Assembly: GCF_024347075.1 (NCBI RefSeq)
Contig: NZ_AP024901.1
Coordinates: 434,001-498,000 of the forward strand
Length of the DNA stretch: 64,000 bases
DNA from: Vibrio rarus
GTDB taxonomy: Bacteria > Pseudomonadota > Gammaproteobacteria > Enterobacterales > Vibrionaceae
Reading direction: 5' to 3'
The position numbers and the translations under genes were made by a program. Positions 47,641 to 56,404 of the stretch are shown here, piece after piece (position 1 is the first letter of the stretch; every line of letters begins with the position of its first letter). The notes under the pieces were generated by a model. It was not told the origin of the DNA. It did no database searches and worked only from the letters and a program-made list of their open reading frames with translations.

Positions 47641-47836
47641 GAACCGGCGCTTCATTCTTTGCGTAGAATTTACCAAAATACTGCTCAAGCACTTCAGGGG
47701 TTAACTCACCCGCTTCTTCTAGTTTTTTCAGCTCGGCGGCAATCTGTTTTTGCTCTTCGATAGAGGGCAATTGTTGCTCAGGCTGGTCTTGCGCCTCTTC
47801 AACCATAGCTTCTAGGTCTTTTTCGAAATCACTCAC
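47636..47836 (-). CDS. small acidic protein of unknown function (66 aa)
   Basis: This protein (MSDFEKDLEAMVEEAQDQPE...) is rich in Glu and Gln and predicted to be helical, with no recognised domain. It starts at a GTG at 47836 with GAGGT 7 nt upstream. Its stop codon lies within the end of the MITE-like repeat, so its C-terminus could have been trimmed or replaced by the insertion. It is on the same strand as pstB but downstream of it across a terminator. Confidence 0.65.
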   Translation of the reverse strand: MSDFEKDLEAMVEEAQDQPEQQLPSIEEQKQIAAELKKLEEAGELTPEVLEQYFGKFYAKNEAPVH

Positions 47837-47908
47837 TGTTTATACCTCATATCTAAACTGATGTAAGTTTACTTAGGCTAGATAACAAGGTCAATCCTAA
47901 GCAAACGC

Positions 47909-47934
47909 AAAAAAGCCCCTCTATATTGAGGGGC
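47909..47934 (-). terminator. intrinsic terminator downstream of pstB
   Basis: GCCCCTC (47915-47921) pairs with GAGGGGC (47928-47934) around TATATT. A T-run follows on the minus strand. Confidence 0.88.
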
Positions 47935-47996
47935 AAAAGTCCATCGCTTATTATTATAGTTAACTTTGTTTAAAAATAGCGCAGTTAATCAAATGA

Positions 47997-48746
47997 TTAG
48001 CCGAAATCGCCATTAACATAACCCTGAGTGCGATCATCTCTTGGGTTACTGAATATCACTTGCGTTTCATCATGTTCAACTAACTCTCCCATTAGGAAGA
48101 ACGCCGTACGATCAGAAATACGACGCGCTTGTGCCATTGAGTGCGTCACGATAACTATGGTGTAATCTTTCTTAAGATCTTCCATCAACTCTTCAATTTT
48201 GTGCGTGGCAATAGGATCCAGTGCTGAGGTAGGCTCATCCATCAAGATCACGTCCGGCTCCATAGCAATAGTCCGCGCAATACATAAACGTTGCTGCTGG
48301 CCACCAGACAAACCAAACGCATGGGATTTAAGGCGATCTTTCACTTCATCCCAAAGCGCTGCCCCACGCAGTGACTTCTCAACTACTGAATCAATGTGTT
48401 TCTTGTCTTTAATGCCTTGAGCGCGTAGGCCGTAAGCCACGTTCTCGTAAATACTCATAGGGAATGGGTTGGGTTTTTGAAATACCATGCCCACTTTGAT
48501 ACGCAGATCTGCCACATCAATATTGCCGTAAATATCTTGGCCATCCATTTCAACCAAACCGTCAATTTTGACCCCTTCAATCAAGTCATTCATACGGTTC
48601 AGACAACGCAATAACGTCGATTTACCACAACCTGATGGACCAATTAACGCCGTTACTTGACGCAGAGGAATAGGCAAGTTAATGCTTTTTAATGCTTTGT
48701 TCTCGCCGTAATAAAGATCTAGGTTTTCAATATTAAATTTGTTCAT
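47997..48746 (-). CDS. pstB: phosphate ABC transporter ATPase
   Basis: This 249-residue ATPase energises the high-affinity PstSCAB phosphate importer. Walker [10 protein letters not shown] (~33-41), the PstB-specific [10 protein letters not shown]-loop [20 protein letters not shown], signature [13 protein letters not shown], Walker [14 protein letters not shown] and switch His [13 protein letters not shown] are all present. It is the last gene of pstSCAB, with a 40-bp gap to pstA. phoU does not follow it. Confidence 0.96.
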   Translation of the reverse strand: MNKFNIENLDLYYGENKALKSINLPIPLRQVTALIGPSGCGKSTLLRCLNRMNDLIEGVKIDGLVEMDGQDIYGNIDVADLRIKVGMVFQKPNPFPMSIYENVAYGLRAQGIKDKKHIDSVVEKSLRGAALWDEVKDRLKSHAFGLSGGQQQRLCIARTIAMEPDVILMDEPTSALDPIATHKIEELMEDLKKDYTIVIVTHSMAQARRISDRTAFFLMGELVEHDETQVIFSNPRDDRTQGYVNGDFG

Positions 48747-48786
48747 TATTTGTATCTCTTAAATTCTTTAGGTCTATTCGCTGCAA

Positions 48787-49650
48787 TTAGTAAGTGGCTT
48801 TATTAAAGCGGCTAGCGATAAGTTTGGTTAGCATATTAATGATCAGAACAACCACAATCAGTACTGTTGCCGTACCGTAGGCTTGGTTCCATTCATCAAT
48901 CGTAAATAGCTCTGTAGTTAGCTTATATAGGTGCACAGTTAATGTACGACCAGAATCCAATAACGATTCTGGGATACGTGCCACCATACCTGCGGTCAAA
49001 AACACAGGTGCTGACTCACCAATAACACGACCGATACTTAAAATAACTGACGTTAAAATGCCTGGCATCGCACTTGGTAAAATCAAGCGCCAAATGGTGT
49101 AGATTCTTGAAGAACCTAAAGCATACGAACCTTCACGGAAAGTTTGAGGTACCGCCATAAGTGCTTCTTCCGTTGCACGGATAATCACTGGCAGAATCAA
49201 AATACTTAACGTGAGAGCACCCGACAGGATAGAGAAACCTAACCCAAGGATGGTCACAAAGAAGGTCATACCAAACAGACCAAAGATAATAGACGGGATA
49301 CCCGCCAATGATTCGGTACAAAAACGAATCACTTTAACGAACTTGCTGCCTACTTTTGCATACTCAGTAAGGTAGATAGCCGTCATAATTCCCAATGGTG
49401 CAGCAATGGATATGGAGGCAATAACCATATAAATTGTTGAAACGATCATTGGGAAGATGCCCTGAGAATCCCCTGTACGCGTGTAGTCACCCGTCACGAA
49501 ATCCCAGTTCACAAATTGCAGGCCATTGGACAAAATGTACCAGATAATCCAGAACAAAAAGCCGACGGTTAAACCAGCAGATAGCCATACAAATGCACTA
49601 AGCATATGATCTTTACGCTGGCGAGATTGTTTGAGTTTTACTGTATCCAT
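48787..49650 (-). CDS. pstA: phosphate ABC transporter permease
   Basis: This 287-residue inner-membrane permease has about six membrane segments and the EAA loop (ALMAVPQTFREGSYALGSSRIYTIWRLILPSAMPGI) that contacts PstB. GIPSIIFGLFG and ESAPVFLTAG are typical of PstA. It starts 5 bp after pstC ends, with GAGATAA upstream, so the two are translationally close. Confidence 0.95.
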   Translation of the reverse strand: MDTVKLKQSRQRKDHMLSAFVWLSAGLTVGFLFWIIWYILSNGLQFVNWDFVTGDYTRTGDSQGIFPMIVSTIYMVIASISIAAPLGIMTAIYLTEYAKVGSKFVKVIRFCTESLAGIPSIIFGLFGMTFFVTILGLGFSILSGALTLSILILPVIIRATEEALMAVPQTFREGSYALGSSRIYTIWRLILPSAMPGILTSVILSIGRVIGESAPVFLTAGMVARIPESLLDSGRTLTVHLYKLTTELFTIDEWNQAYGTATVLIVVVLIINMLTKLIASRFNKATY

Positions 49651-49655
49651 GGTGA

Positions 49656-50579
49656 TTATCTCGCTTTTTGACGGTTAAGGTACAACAGTGCACCGTTTAA
49701 CATCATGATGAAGACCAGAAGTACAACACCGGTTGCATACAAGGCGTTGGCGTGAATGCCACTGGCATAGGACATTTCGATAGCGATATTGGCGGTTAAT
49801 GTACGCGCGGCATCAAGCAAACCCTCTGGCATGGCTGGAGCATTACCCATAACCATGATAATCGCCATTGTTTCACCTAATGCACGCCCAATACCCAAAA
49901 TAACGCCCGTCATAATGCCCGAACGCGCCGCAGGTACGAGAAGCTTGAAGATGGTGTAAATTTTTGAAGCGCCAAGGGCTAAAGAGCCTTCTTTATAGGT
50001 GCGAGGCACCGCGCGAATAGACGTTTCTGATACCGTAATTACCGTTGGCAAGATCATCACACCTAGCACGATAATACCGGCTAAAATGGTGTTACCCGCA
50101 GGGACATTAAAAATGTTTTGAATTAGCGGAACAATAATAACCAGACCAAAGAAGCCATACACTACAGATGGGATCCCCGCTAGTAGCTCGATGGCAGGGC
50201 GGATAATATTCGCCACACGTTTTGGCGCGATTTCGGCAATAAATATCGCGGTGAGTACGCCAACTGGAACGCCGAACATAACCGCGCCTAAAGTGGAGAC
50301 TAATGAGGCCACTATCATTGTTGCCACACCATATAATGCAGGTGGCAGCCAATTTTGCCCCATAACAATACCGCTCACACCGGCTACTTGAAAGGCAGGG
50401 ATACTCTCTTTAACGATGAAGTAAGCGATAATGGCAAGAGAAACAATGCCAATAACTGCACTGGACAAGAACAATCCGTGAAAGATCCGCTCTCTCCAGT
50501 CAACGCCACGGGCTTCTCTTAATGAAGAAGAAGCAAAAGCCGAAGCTTGAACATTTTCATTTTTCATTGAAAAATTCAC
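49656..50579 (-). CDS. pstC: phosphate ABC transporter permease
   Basis: This 307-residue inner-membrane permease pairs with PstA. It has six membrane segments, LAGIPSVVYGFFGLVI and the EAA loop (SIRAVPRTYKEGSLALGASKIYTIFKLLVPAARSGIMTG), then ALGETMAIIMVMGN. The GTG at 50579 and the ATG four codons later (50567) are both possible; neither has a strong ribosome site. A terminator-like hairpin lies between pstS and this gene. Confidence 0.95.
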   Translation of the reverse strand: MNFSMKNENVQASAFASSSLREARGVDWRERIFHGLFLSSAVIGIVSLAIIAYFIVKESIPAFQVAGVSGIVMGQNWLPPALYGVATMIVASLVSTLGAVMFGVPVGVLTAIFIAEIAPKRVANIIRPAIELLAGIPSVVYGFFGLVIIVPLIQNIFNVPAGNTILAGIIVLGVMILPTVITVSETSIRAVPRTYKEGSLALGASKIYTIFKLLVPAARSGIMTGVILGIGRALGETMAIIMVMGNAPAMPEGLLDAARTLTANIAIEMSYASGIHANALYATGVVLLVFIMMLNGALLYLNRQKAR

Positions 50580-50654
50580 TATTAATTTGCGATGGTAAAT
50601 CTAAATACGCACGAAACCCAAAGGCAGATACAAAAATGTACAGCTGTGGGGTGC

Positions 50655-50684
50655 GAGTAAAAGCTCAGCCTTTGCAGGCTGAGC
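50655..50684 (-). terminator. hairpin between pstS and pstC
   Basis: GCTCAGCCT (50663-50671) pairs with AGGCTGAGC (50676-50684) around TTGC. On the minus strand TTTTACTC follows. It is a probable partial terminator that lets PstS be made in excess over PstC, PstA and PstB. Confidence 0.75.
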
Positions 50685-50703
50685 AAAATTTCAATCTTTT
50701 GTA

Positions 50704-51525
50704 TTAGTTAGCTGAGATGTAGCCTTTGCTTGAAACCAACTTCTGAGCAGGAGCAGACTGCATCCACTCTAGGAACTTTTTCGTTTCAGCTGACGTTTGT
50801 GCGTCTTTGTACAGTACTAGGAAAGGACGAGCCACTTTGTAAGTACCGTTTTGAACGTTGGCTACAGAAGCGGCTGCATTATCAATCGCCACTGCATTAA
50901 CTGTGCTATCCACAGTACCTAGAGAGATGTAACCAATTGCGTATGGGTTAGAAGCCACTTGAGTTTTCAGTGCGCCGTTACCGTTAGCCACTTGTGCACG
51001 TTGAGAGATAGCCGATACTGTGACATCGTTAATCTTCATTTTAAGGCCCATGATGTCTTCAAATGCGCCACGAGTACCAGACGCAGTGTCACGAGTAACT
51101 GTAACGATTGGCTTGTTTTCGCCACCCACTTGTTTCCAGTTTGAGATTTCGCCCTTGTAAATCCCTTTAACTTGCTCAGACGTTAGGTTGTTTACAGCGT
51201 TTGCTGGGTTAACAACAACAGCGATACCGTCAAGAGCAATCGTCAGCTCTTTCAGTGCTGGCTCTTTTTCAGAATCTTTAAGGTTACGAGAAGACATGCC
51301 TAGGTTTGCTGTACCGCTTTTAGCCGCACGTACACCTGCTGAAGAACCAGGGCCTTGCACTTCAATAAATACGTTGTTGTTCGACTTCATGTAAGTTTCA
51401 GAGAAAACTTCCATCAGTGGAGTGACACTGCTTGAACCAACAGCAGAGATTGTCTCTTTAGCTACAGCTGGAGTCATTGATAGTGCGCCTACAAGTGCTA
51501 CTGCACCGATTACTGTCTTTTTCAT
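50704..51525 (-). CDS. pstS: periplasmic phosphate-binding protein
   Basis: This 273-residue binding protein captures phosphate for PstCAB. The start MKKTVIGAVALVGALSMTPAVA at 51525 has AAGGA 7 nt upstream and a good signal peptide; a start 13 codons earlier lacks both. The mature protein begins KETISAVGSSSVTPLME and contains VQGPGSSAGVRAAKSGTANLGMSSR and VTRDTASGTRGAFEDIMG, the phosphate-contact loops of the Vibrio/Pseudomonas branch of PstS, shorter than E. coli PstS. Confidence 0.95.
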   Translation of the reverse strand: MKKTVIGAVALVGALSMTPAVAKETISAVGSSSVTPLMEVFSETYMKSNNNVFIEVQGPGSSAGVRAAKSGTANLGMSSRNLKDSEKEPALKELTIALDGIAVVVNPANAVNNLTSEQVKGIYKGEISNWKQVGGENKPIVTVTRDTASGTRGAFEDIMGLKMKINDVTVSAISQRAQVANGNGALKTQVASNPYAIGYISLGTVDSTVNAVAIDNAAASVANVQNGTYKVARPFLVLYKDAQTSAETKKFLEWMQSAPAQKLVSSKGYISAN

Positions 51526-51937
51526 CTGTTTGTCCTTAATGGGGATCAGTTTCACGACATTCATATTGTCGCGGGTTTGTTTAATCGACGAGGGACACTT
51601 TAAGGGTGTTGCATGACACTTATGTTTCAGTTCTTTGAAAGGTAAATGACAATTTTAACGCCCTTTGCCCCCTCTTATTGCTCGTTCACGCAGGTAGGCT
51701 ACGAGGTTGCTGAACGATAAATAATCAGTATCAATGACCCCATATTACGCAAAGAAAACGAGGCGAGATTAACTTAAATTCAATATAAACAATGAGTTAC
51801 TTATGTGACGGGCCATTTAAACAAAAGAAAGGCAAAGAATAAAAATCAGACAGACAGTTGCTTTTCTAAACAACGCTTGTTGATGAAAGGCAGTAGAAGG
51901 AGCGGGAATTGGTATTATGACACGCTAATAATTCACC
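51526..51937 (-). promoter_or_regulatory. pstS upstream region with a Pho-box-like site
   Basis: This ~410-bp region is non-coding. The minus-strand sequence TTGTCATTTACCTTTCAA (51635-51652) resembles the PhoB box: the first half differs from CTGTCAT at 1 of 7 positions and the second at 2 of 7. A second half-site (GTGTCAT) lies near 51612-51618. Activation by PhoB under phosphate limitation is inferred. The rest shows no recognisable feature. Confidence 0.55.
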
Positions 51938-51968
51938 TAAAAAAAAAGCGAAGCACTATGGCTTCGCT
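51938..51968 (-). terminator. intrinsic terminator of the DEAD-box gene
   Basis: AGCGAAGC (51947-51954) pairs with GCTTCGCT (51961-51968) around ACTATG. A long T-run follows on the minus strand, just past the stop at 51987. Confidence 0.9.
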
Positions 51969-51986
51969 CATTACAATCACAATAAA

Positions 51987-53321
51987 TTAATCTTCATTGT
52001 CCACTTTAGGTGGCGTTTTCTTTTTAGGTATAAAGACAGCATCTCCCACAGCCACGTTGGTATGGAAGGTTTTATCTCGTTTAACGGGTTTCTTAGCCAC
52101 TTTTTTAGGGGCGGTAGATGGGTTCACTTTTTTGCCCGCTTTACCGCGGAATGCCGGTTTCTTCGGTTTAAGGCCTTTAAACTTACCTTTCAAACCTTCC
52201 AGCACATCAAATGACAGCTCTTGTTGTAAGAAGCTTTCCACACGCTTAAAGCTATCCCAATCTTTAGGGCCTACCAGTGACAATGCTGTACCTTTATTAC
52301 CCGCACGGCCAGTACGGCCCACACGGTGCACGTATTCCTCGGTATGCTTTGGCATATCAAAGTTAATCACGTGAGACACATTAGCAATATCGATACCACG
52401 AGAGGCGATATCCGTGGTCACTAAAATTTTAAATACGGTACGCTCAAACTGGCTCATAATCGTATTGCGCTGAGTTTGCGTTAAGCCACCACTTAATGCG
52501 ACAGCTTTAAGGCTCTTTTTATTCAGCTCTGCCGTTAAACGCTCAGTATCCGAACGCGTCGCCGTGAATATCATGATCTGATTGTACTCAGCATCATCAA
52601 TGATGCGATGCAACAACGCTTCTTTATGATCTAAGTGATCACACAAATAAAACTTCTGCTCAATATCAGTGTGATGGGCATTGCCACTGTCTATGGAGAT
52701 ACGTTTTGGATTGTTTAGCATTTCCATCGCCATATCATGCACTTCAGCGTGATCGAGTGTCGCAGAAAACATTAGAGTTTGGCGACGACGATGTTTGGCA
52801 AGGCTATGAATTCGACGAAGCTCAGGAGCAAAACCAAGATCAAGCATTCTATCGGCTTCATCTAGCACTAAAGTGTCTAGGCCATCAAGAAACAGTGAGC
52901 GGTGCTCCAGATGATCGGCCAAACGTCCCGGTGTTGCCACGATAAAACGCGGGTATTTACGCAGTGCTTTCACCTGATCGTTAAAGTTTTCTCCCCCAAC
53001 AATCAAGGTTGCTGTATAGGAAAGACCGCCCAACATAGTACGCAATTCATTATAAACTTGGCGGGCCAACTCTCGTGTTGGAGCAAGGATAACACCACGG
53101 GGGTCTTTAGCCGAGAACGCTTTGTTTTTCAGCGCTTTATGCAGCATAGGCAACACAAAGGCTAAGGTTTTGCCTGAACCAGTTTTAGACGATGCCAGTA
53201 AATCTTTACCCGCAAGCGCGACAGGAATAGCCTGTTGCTGAATTTCGGTCGCACTCTTAAATGAGTAGTGATCCAAATTCTTCATTAAACGATTGTCTAA
53301 GCCTAATTCTCTAAACTTCAA
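51987..53321 (-). CDS. DEAD-box RNA helicase (RhlE/SrmB-like)
   Basis: This 444-residue cytoplasmic RNA helicase has the Q motif (SATEIQQQAIP), SSKTGSGKT, PTRELA, TPGR, DEAD at ~155-158, SAT, TDIASRGID and HRVGRTGRAG. The C-terminus (~360-444) is Lys-rich and low-complexity (KPKKPAFRGKAGKKVNPSTA, KKVAKKPVKRDK), likely an RNA-binding tail. It lacks the DbpA domain, so it is a different subtype from the helicase at 29195. The role in ribosome assembly or mRNA decay is not settled. The gene is divergent from lpp. Confidence 0.9.
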   Translation of the reverse strand: MKFRELGLDNRLMKNLDHYSFKSATEIQQQAIPVALAGKDLLASSKTGSGKTLAFVLPMLHKALKNKAFSAKDPRGVILAPTRELARQVYNELRTMLGGLSYTATLIVGGENFNDQVKALRKYPRFIVATPGRLADHLEHRSLFLDGLDTLVLDEADRMLDLGFAPELRRIHSLAKHRRRQTLMFSATLDHAEVHDMAMEMLNNPKRISIDSGNAHHTDIEQKFYLCDHLDHKEALLHRIIDDAEYNQIMIFTATRSDTERLTAELNKKSLKAVALSGGLTQTQRNTIMSQFERTVFKILVTTDIASRGIDIANVSHVINFDMPKHTEEYVHRVGRTGRAGNKGTALSLVGPKDWDSFKRVESFLQQELSFDVLEGLKGKFKGLKPKKPAFRGKAGKKVNPSTAPKKVAKKPVKRDKTFHTNVAVGDAVFIPKKKTPPKVDNED

Positions 53322-53580
53322 AGTGCTCTCCTAAGTAGGGGGTAGTCCGCTTCCTATTCAAGAGTAGATAATAAGAAACGCGCTATATAAAAATCTGGCT
53401 CATAATACCCTACTTGACGATTTAGATCACAAAATATCCTGTGATTCGACACTAAATAGCGCACAAATTGTTGGCAATTGACTAATTTTTATAAATTATT
53501 CGAACATATTTTATTCTACGTCTACACTATTTATGCCAGCAGAAATAAGTGGCATTACTAAAAAAAATCAGGGAGTTCGT

Positions 53581-53865
53581 ATGAATAATAAATTTTTACT
53601 CGCAGCAGGGGTTAGCTCGGTTTTATTATTAGCTGGTTGTGCCTCAGGTCCAGATGAAGAAACAACCGCTAAAATGGCCGATACCGATGCTAGAGTATCG
53701 AAACTAGAGCAAGACTTAGCCGCACTTAAAGCGGAACATGAAAAAGACTCTGCGGATAACAAAGCCACCGCGATGGCCGCTAAAGAGGCAGCAATGGCAG
53801 CACAAGACGAATCGGCTCGTGCTAACGAACGCCTAGATAATGTCGCACAATCGTACACAAAATAG
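53581..53865 (+). CDS. lpp: murein (Braun-type) lipoprotein
   Basis: This 94-residue outer-membrane lipoprotein has a signal MNNKFLLAAGVSSVLLLAGCASG with lipobox LAGC, followed by a heptad coiled coil (TDARVSKLEQDLAALKAEHEKD, ANERLDNVAQ) and a C-terminal Lys (YTK). In E. coli the terminal Lys is linked to mDAP by L,D-transpeptidases. The start at 53581 has AGGGAG upstream; an earlier in-frame start is not a lipoprotein start. A convergent L,D-transpeptidase gene lies 123 bp downstream, so the linker enzyme may be next door. Confidence 0.9.
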   Translation: MNNKFLLAAGVSSVLLLAGCASGPDEETTAKMADTDARVSKLEQDLAALKAEHEKDSADNKATAMAAKEAAMAAQDESARANERLDNVAQSYTK

Positions 53866-53896
53866 TCTTACTATCATTAATCACAGTACTTAAAAT

Positions 53897-53928
53897 AAAA
53901 AACCAGCATTTGAACATGCTGGTTTTTT
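53897..53928. terminator. bidirectional terminator after lpp
   Basis: AAAAAACCAGCAT (53897-53909) pairs perfectly with ATGCTGGTTTTTT (53916-53928) around TTGAAC. Confidence 0.93.
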
Positions 53929-53967
53929 AATTTTGCATCATCCTATCAATAACACCTTCATCACTTA

Positions 53968-54010
53968 TCCTGCGCTATTTCTGATCACTTATTTAGAGCG
54001 ATGGGTATAA
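53968..54010. repeat. fragment of the MITE-like repeat
   Basis: On the minus strand these bases match 47473-47515 with an exact 29-nt core (53968-53996 against 47487-47515) and 3 mismatches in the outer 14 nt. The match stops sharply beyond the core. It spans the stop codon and the last codons of the L,D-transpeptidase gene. Confidence 0.85.
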
Positions 54011-54918
54011 CTGCCGTCGTAAACCAAAGTAGGCATACCCGTTTGTATTTGTATCACCGCATTCACTCGAGCACTGGCCTGTTGATAACTATCTAACCAA
54101 ACCTGCAACTCTAACGGCCAATCAAACGTTTGCTTCATGCCGTTTTTTGCGGTCAATGGTTCATGAGACTCCACAAAAACACTTTGATCCGGTTCCACGG
54201 CTATTTTCACCGGCTGATTGACAATTTGCACTCTTGTTCCTCGTTGCACTTGCTTAAACAACCACTCTATGTCTCCCGGCTCCATCCTTATGCAGCCACT
54301 ACTCACCCTTAAACCAATACCAAATTCTTTATTAGTGCCATGAATTAAATACTGTCCCGCCCCATAACGTAAGCGTAACGCATACTCCCCAAGAGGGTTA
54401 TCCGGTCCTGCGGGGACTTTTTCTGGCAATTCAATGCCCTGCTCCTCATACGCCATACGTATTGACTGTGGCGGTGTCCATGTCGGGCCTTCTATTCGTG
54501 AACTGATTGAGGTAATCATTTGTGGGGTTTCACGCCCAATACGCCCTATCCCCACCGGAAACACATGTACATGTTGCCCATCAGGATCAAAATAATATAA
54601 GCGTAATTCAGCTAGGTTTATCACAATGCCGTCACGCTTAGCCGTTGGCAGAATAAAACGGGTAGGAATGGTTAATACTTCGCCATCATCAGGCAAGAAA
54701 GGATCAACCCCCCTATTGGCGGCAATTAAGCTCAGTAGTCCCACATCATAACGCTTAGCCAACAAGGCAAAGGTTTCCCCTTTTTGCACTTGGTGACGCT
54801 GTAATCGACCAGCCACTTGACTGCCATCAGTAGGCAATAAAAACGTCGCCGCCCAGGCACTCTGCGCTAGACACAGGCTCAACAATACCGCAATGTAACA
54901 AACCCATTTAACTCCCAC
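53989..54918 (-). CDS. L,D-transpeptidase (YkuD/ErfK family)
   Basis: This 309-residue periplasmic enzyme forms L,D bonds to mDAP, attaching Lpp or cross-linking peptidoglycan. It has a signal peptide (YIAVLLSLCLAQSAWA), a LysM segment (RHQVQKGETFALLAKRYDVGLLSLIAANRG, ~41-70) and the YkuD domain (~95-230) with YLIHGTN and the catalytic HGT...SSGCIRM Cys. It resembles E. coli ErfK/YcfS/YbiS. The start overlaps the photolyase gene by 11 bp. The last seven codons and stop lie within a repeat fragment shared with the MITE-like element. Confidence 0.9.
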   Translation of the reverse strand: MGVKWVCYIAVLLSLCLAQSAWAATFLLPTDGSQVAGRLQRHQVQKGETFALLAKRYDVGLLSLIAANRGVDPFLPDDGEVLTIPTRFILPTAKRDGIVINLAELRLYYFDPDGQHVHVFPVGIGRIGRETPQMITSISSRIEGPTWTPPQSIRMAYEEQGIELPEKVPAGPDNPLGEYALRLRYGAGQYLIHGTNKEFGIGLRVSSGCIRMEPGDIEWLFKQVQRGTRVQIVNQPVKIAVEPDQSVFVESHEPLTAKNGMKQTFDWPLELQVWLDSYQQASARVNAVIQIQTGMPTLVYDGSYTHRSK

Positions 54919-56359
54919 GATCCTTAGCTTCCTTATACATGCGCAAAGCCTTTACCCTTTGCTGTTTATGCTCAACTATAGGGTTAGGATAGTTCAAACT
55001 GGCAAAATCAGCCCACAACCAAGGGCAATGAATATATTTTCTGGGCACCGGGTTCAACTCCGGGAGCCAACGCTTAACAAAATCTCCCTGTGGATCAAAT
55101 TTTTGCCCTTGGGTCACTGGATTAAAAATGCGAAAGTAAGGCTGGGCATCACACCCCGTGGAAGCGGCCCATTGCCAACCGCCATTATTAGCAGCAAAAT
55201 CCCCATCCACTAGCTTACTCATAAAGTAGGCTTCTCCCTTACGCCAGTCGAGCAATAAATCCTTAGTGAAAAAACTGGCCACCACCATACGTAAGCGGTT
55301 GTGCATCCAACCCGTTTGATTTAATTGCCTCATGGCTGCATCCACCAGCGGATAGCCTGTTTTACCTTGTTGCCATAGCTCAAAATGTTGTGGGTTTCCC
55401 AACCATTGCAGGTGCTTACCCCAAGGCACAAAACAAGCCCCTTGGCACAACTTTGGCTCAAAATAAATGAGATGTTGGTAAAACTCTCGCCATATCAACT
55501 CATTTAGCCAAGTTTGTTGTCCTTGGTTGAGTTGATGCACATCTTGCCCATCTAACAAACTGGCTATACATTGCCTAGCCGAAAGCATGCCTAAGGATAA
55601 ATAGGCCGACAATTGGCTGGTTCCCTGCAGCGCTGGAAAATCTCTATGGTGCTGATAATCCTGTGCCTTGCTCCCAGTAAAGGCTCGTAACTGCTCGAGG
55701 ATGGCCTTACTGGTCGAGTGCCAATATGGTGTGACTTTCTTGGCTCCCTCGGTTGGGTAATAGGCAGATAGGTCAATGGACACCTCTACATCATCAAATA
55801 AATCATTGCTTGGTAATGGTTTGGGCTGGGCTACCGCTATAAAAAGACGATTAAAACTCTTTAACCAAGTATTTTTAAACGGTGTAAACACTTTAAAATA
55901 GAGCCCCTTTTGATTGAGCACCTGACCGGGTGACTGCACACATTTATCCGCAAACACACAAAATTCAACCCCCAGTGTTTGGGTAATGCTCATCACCGCT
56001 TTATCACGATTTAGCTCATTAATTTCATACTCTTGATTGGCAAAAACATGCCCTATGTTATAGCGCTTACATAACCGCGCTATTATGTCAGGGCACAGCT
56101 TATAAGACTCGGCCACCTCAATACGTAATGAGATGCGCAATGCCTGAAACTCAGAAGATAATGCCTGTAACCTGCGCTCGATTAGCTGGGCCTGTATTGG
56201 CGAAAGCCCGTGTTGATGCCATTGTTCTGGGGTAACAATAAACAGCGCCATCAAGCCTTGTGCCCCCTCACTTTCTTGGCAAGTGGCGTTAATAGCAGCA
56301 ATCAACGCGGTGTTATCTATGGTGCGTAAATCTCTACGTAACCAAAGTAAACTTCTCAT
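54908..56359 (-). CDS. phrB: deoxyribodipyrimidine photolyase
   Basis: This 483-residue FAD/folate enzyme repairs cyclobutane pyrimidine dimers using blue light. LLWLRRDLRTIDNTALIAA opens the antenna-binding N-terminal domain. The FAD-binding region has GTSQLSAYLSLGMLSARQC, LNELIWREFYQHLIY, MHNRLRMVVASFFTKDLLLDWRKGEAYFMSKLVDGDFAANNGGWQWAASTGCDAQPYFRIFNP, with the conserved Trp residues of the electron-transfer chain. GGGAGAGGGC precedes the ATG. It overlaps the L,D-transpeptidase gene. Confidence 0.95.
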   Translation of the reverse strand: MRSLLWLRRDLRTIDNTALIAAINATCQESEGAQGLMALFIVTPEQWHQHGLSPIQAQLIERRLQALSSEFQALRISLRIEVAESYKLCPDIIARLCKRYNIGHVFANQEYEINELNRDKAVMSITQTLGVEFCVFADKCVQSPGQVLNQKGLYFKVFTPFKNTWLKSFNRLFIAVAQPKPLPSNDLFDDVEVSIDLSAYYPTEGAKKVTPYWHSTSKAILEQLRAFTGSKAQDYQHHRDFPALQGTSQLSAYLSLGMLSARQCIASLLDGQDVHQLNQGQQTWLNELIWREFYQHLIYFEPKLCQGACFVPWGKHLQWLGNPQHFELWQQGKTGYPLVDAAMRQLNQTGWMHNRLRMVVASFFTKDLLLDWRKGEAYFMSKLVDGDFAANNGGWQWAASTGCDAQPYFRIFNPVTQGQKFDPQGDFVKRWLPELNPVPRKYIHCPWLWADFASLNYPNPIVEHKQQRVKALRMYKEAKDRGS

Positions 56360-56404
56360 GCCCTCTCCCTTTATTACAACCCCTTGTATCCATGAGTGCT
56401 AACA

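Noticed and set aside
53440..53580. lpp promoter with TTGACT (53478-53483)
   Set aside because: No -10 hexamer at suitable spacing could be found, so the promoter is not assigned.
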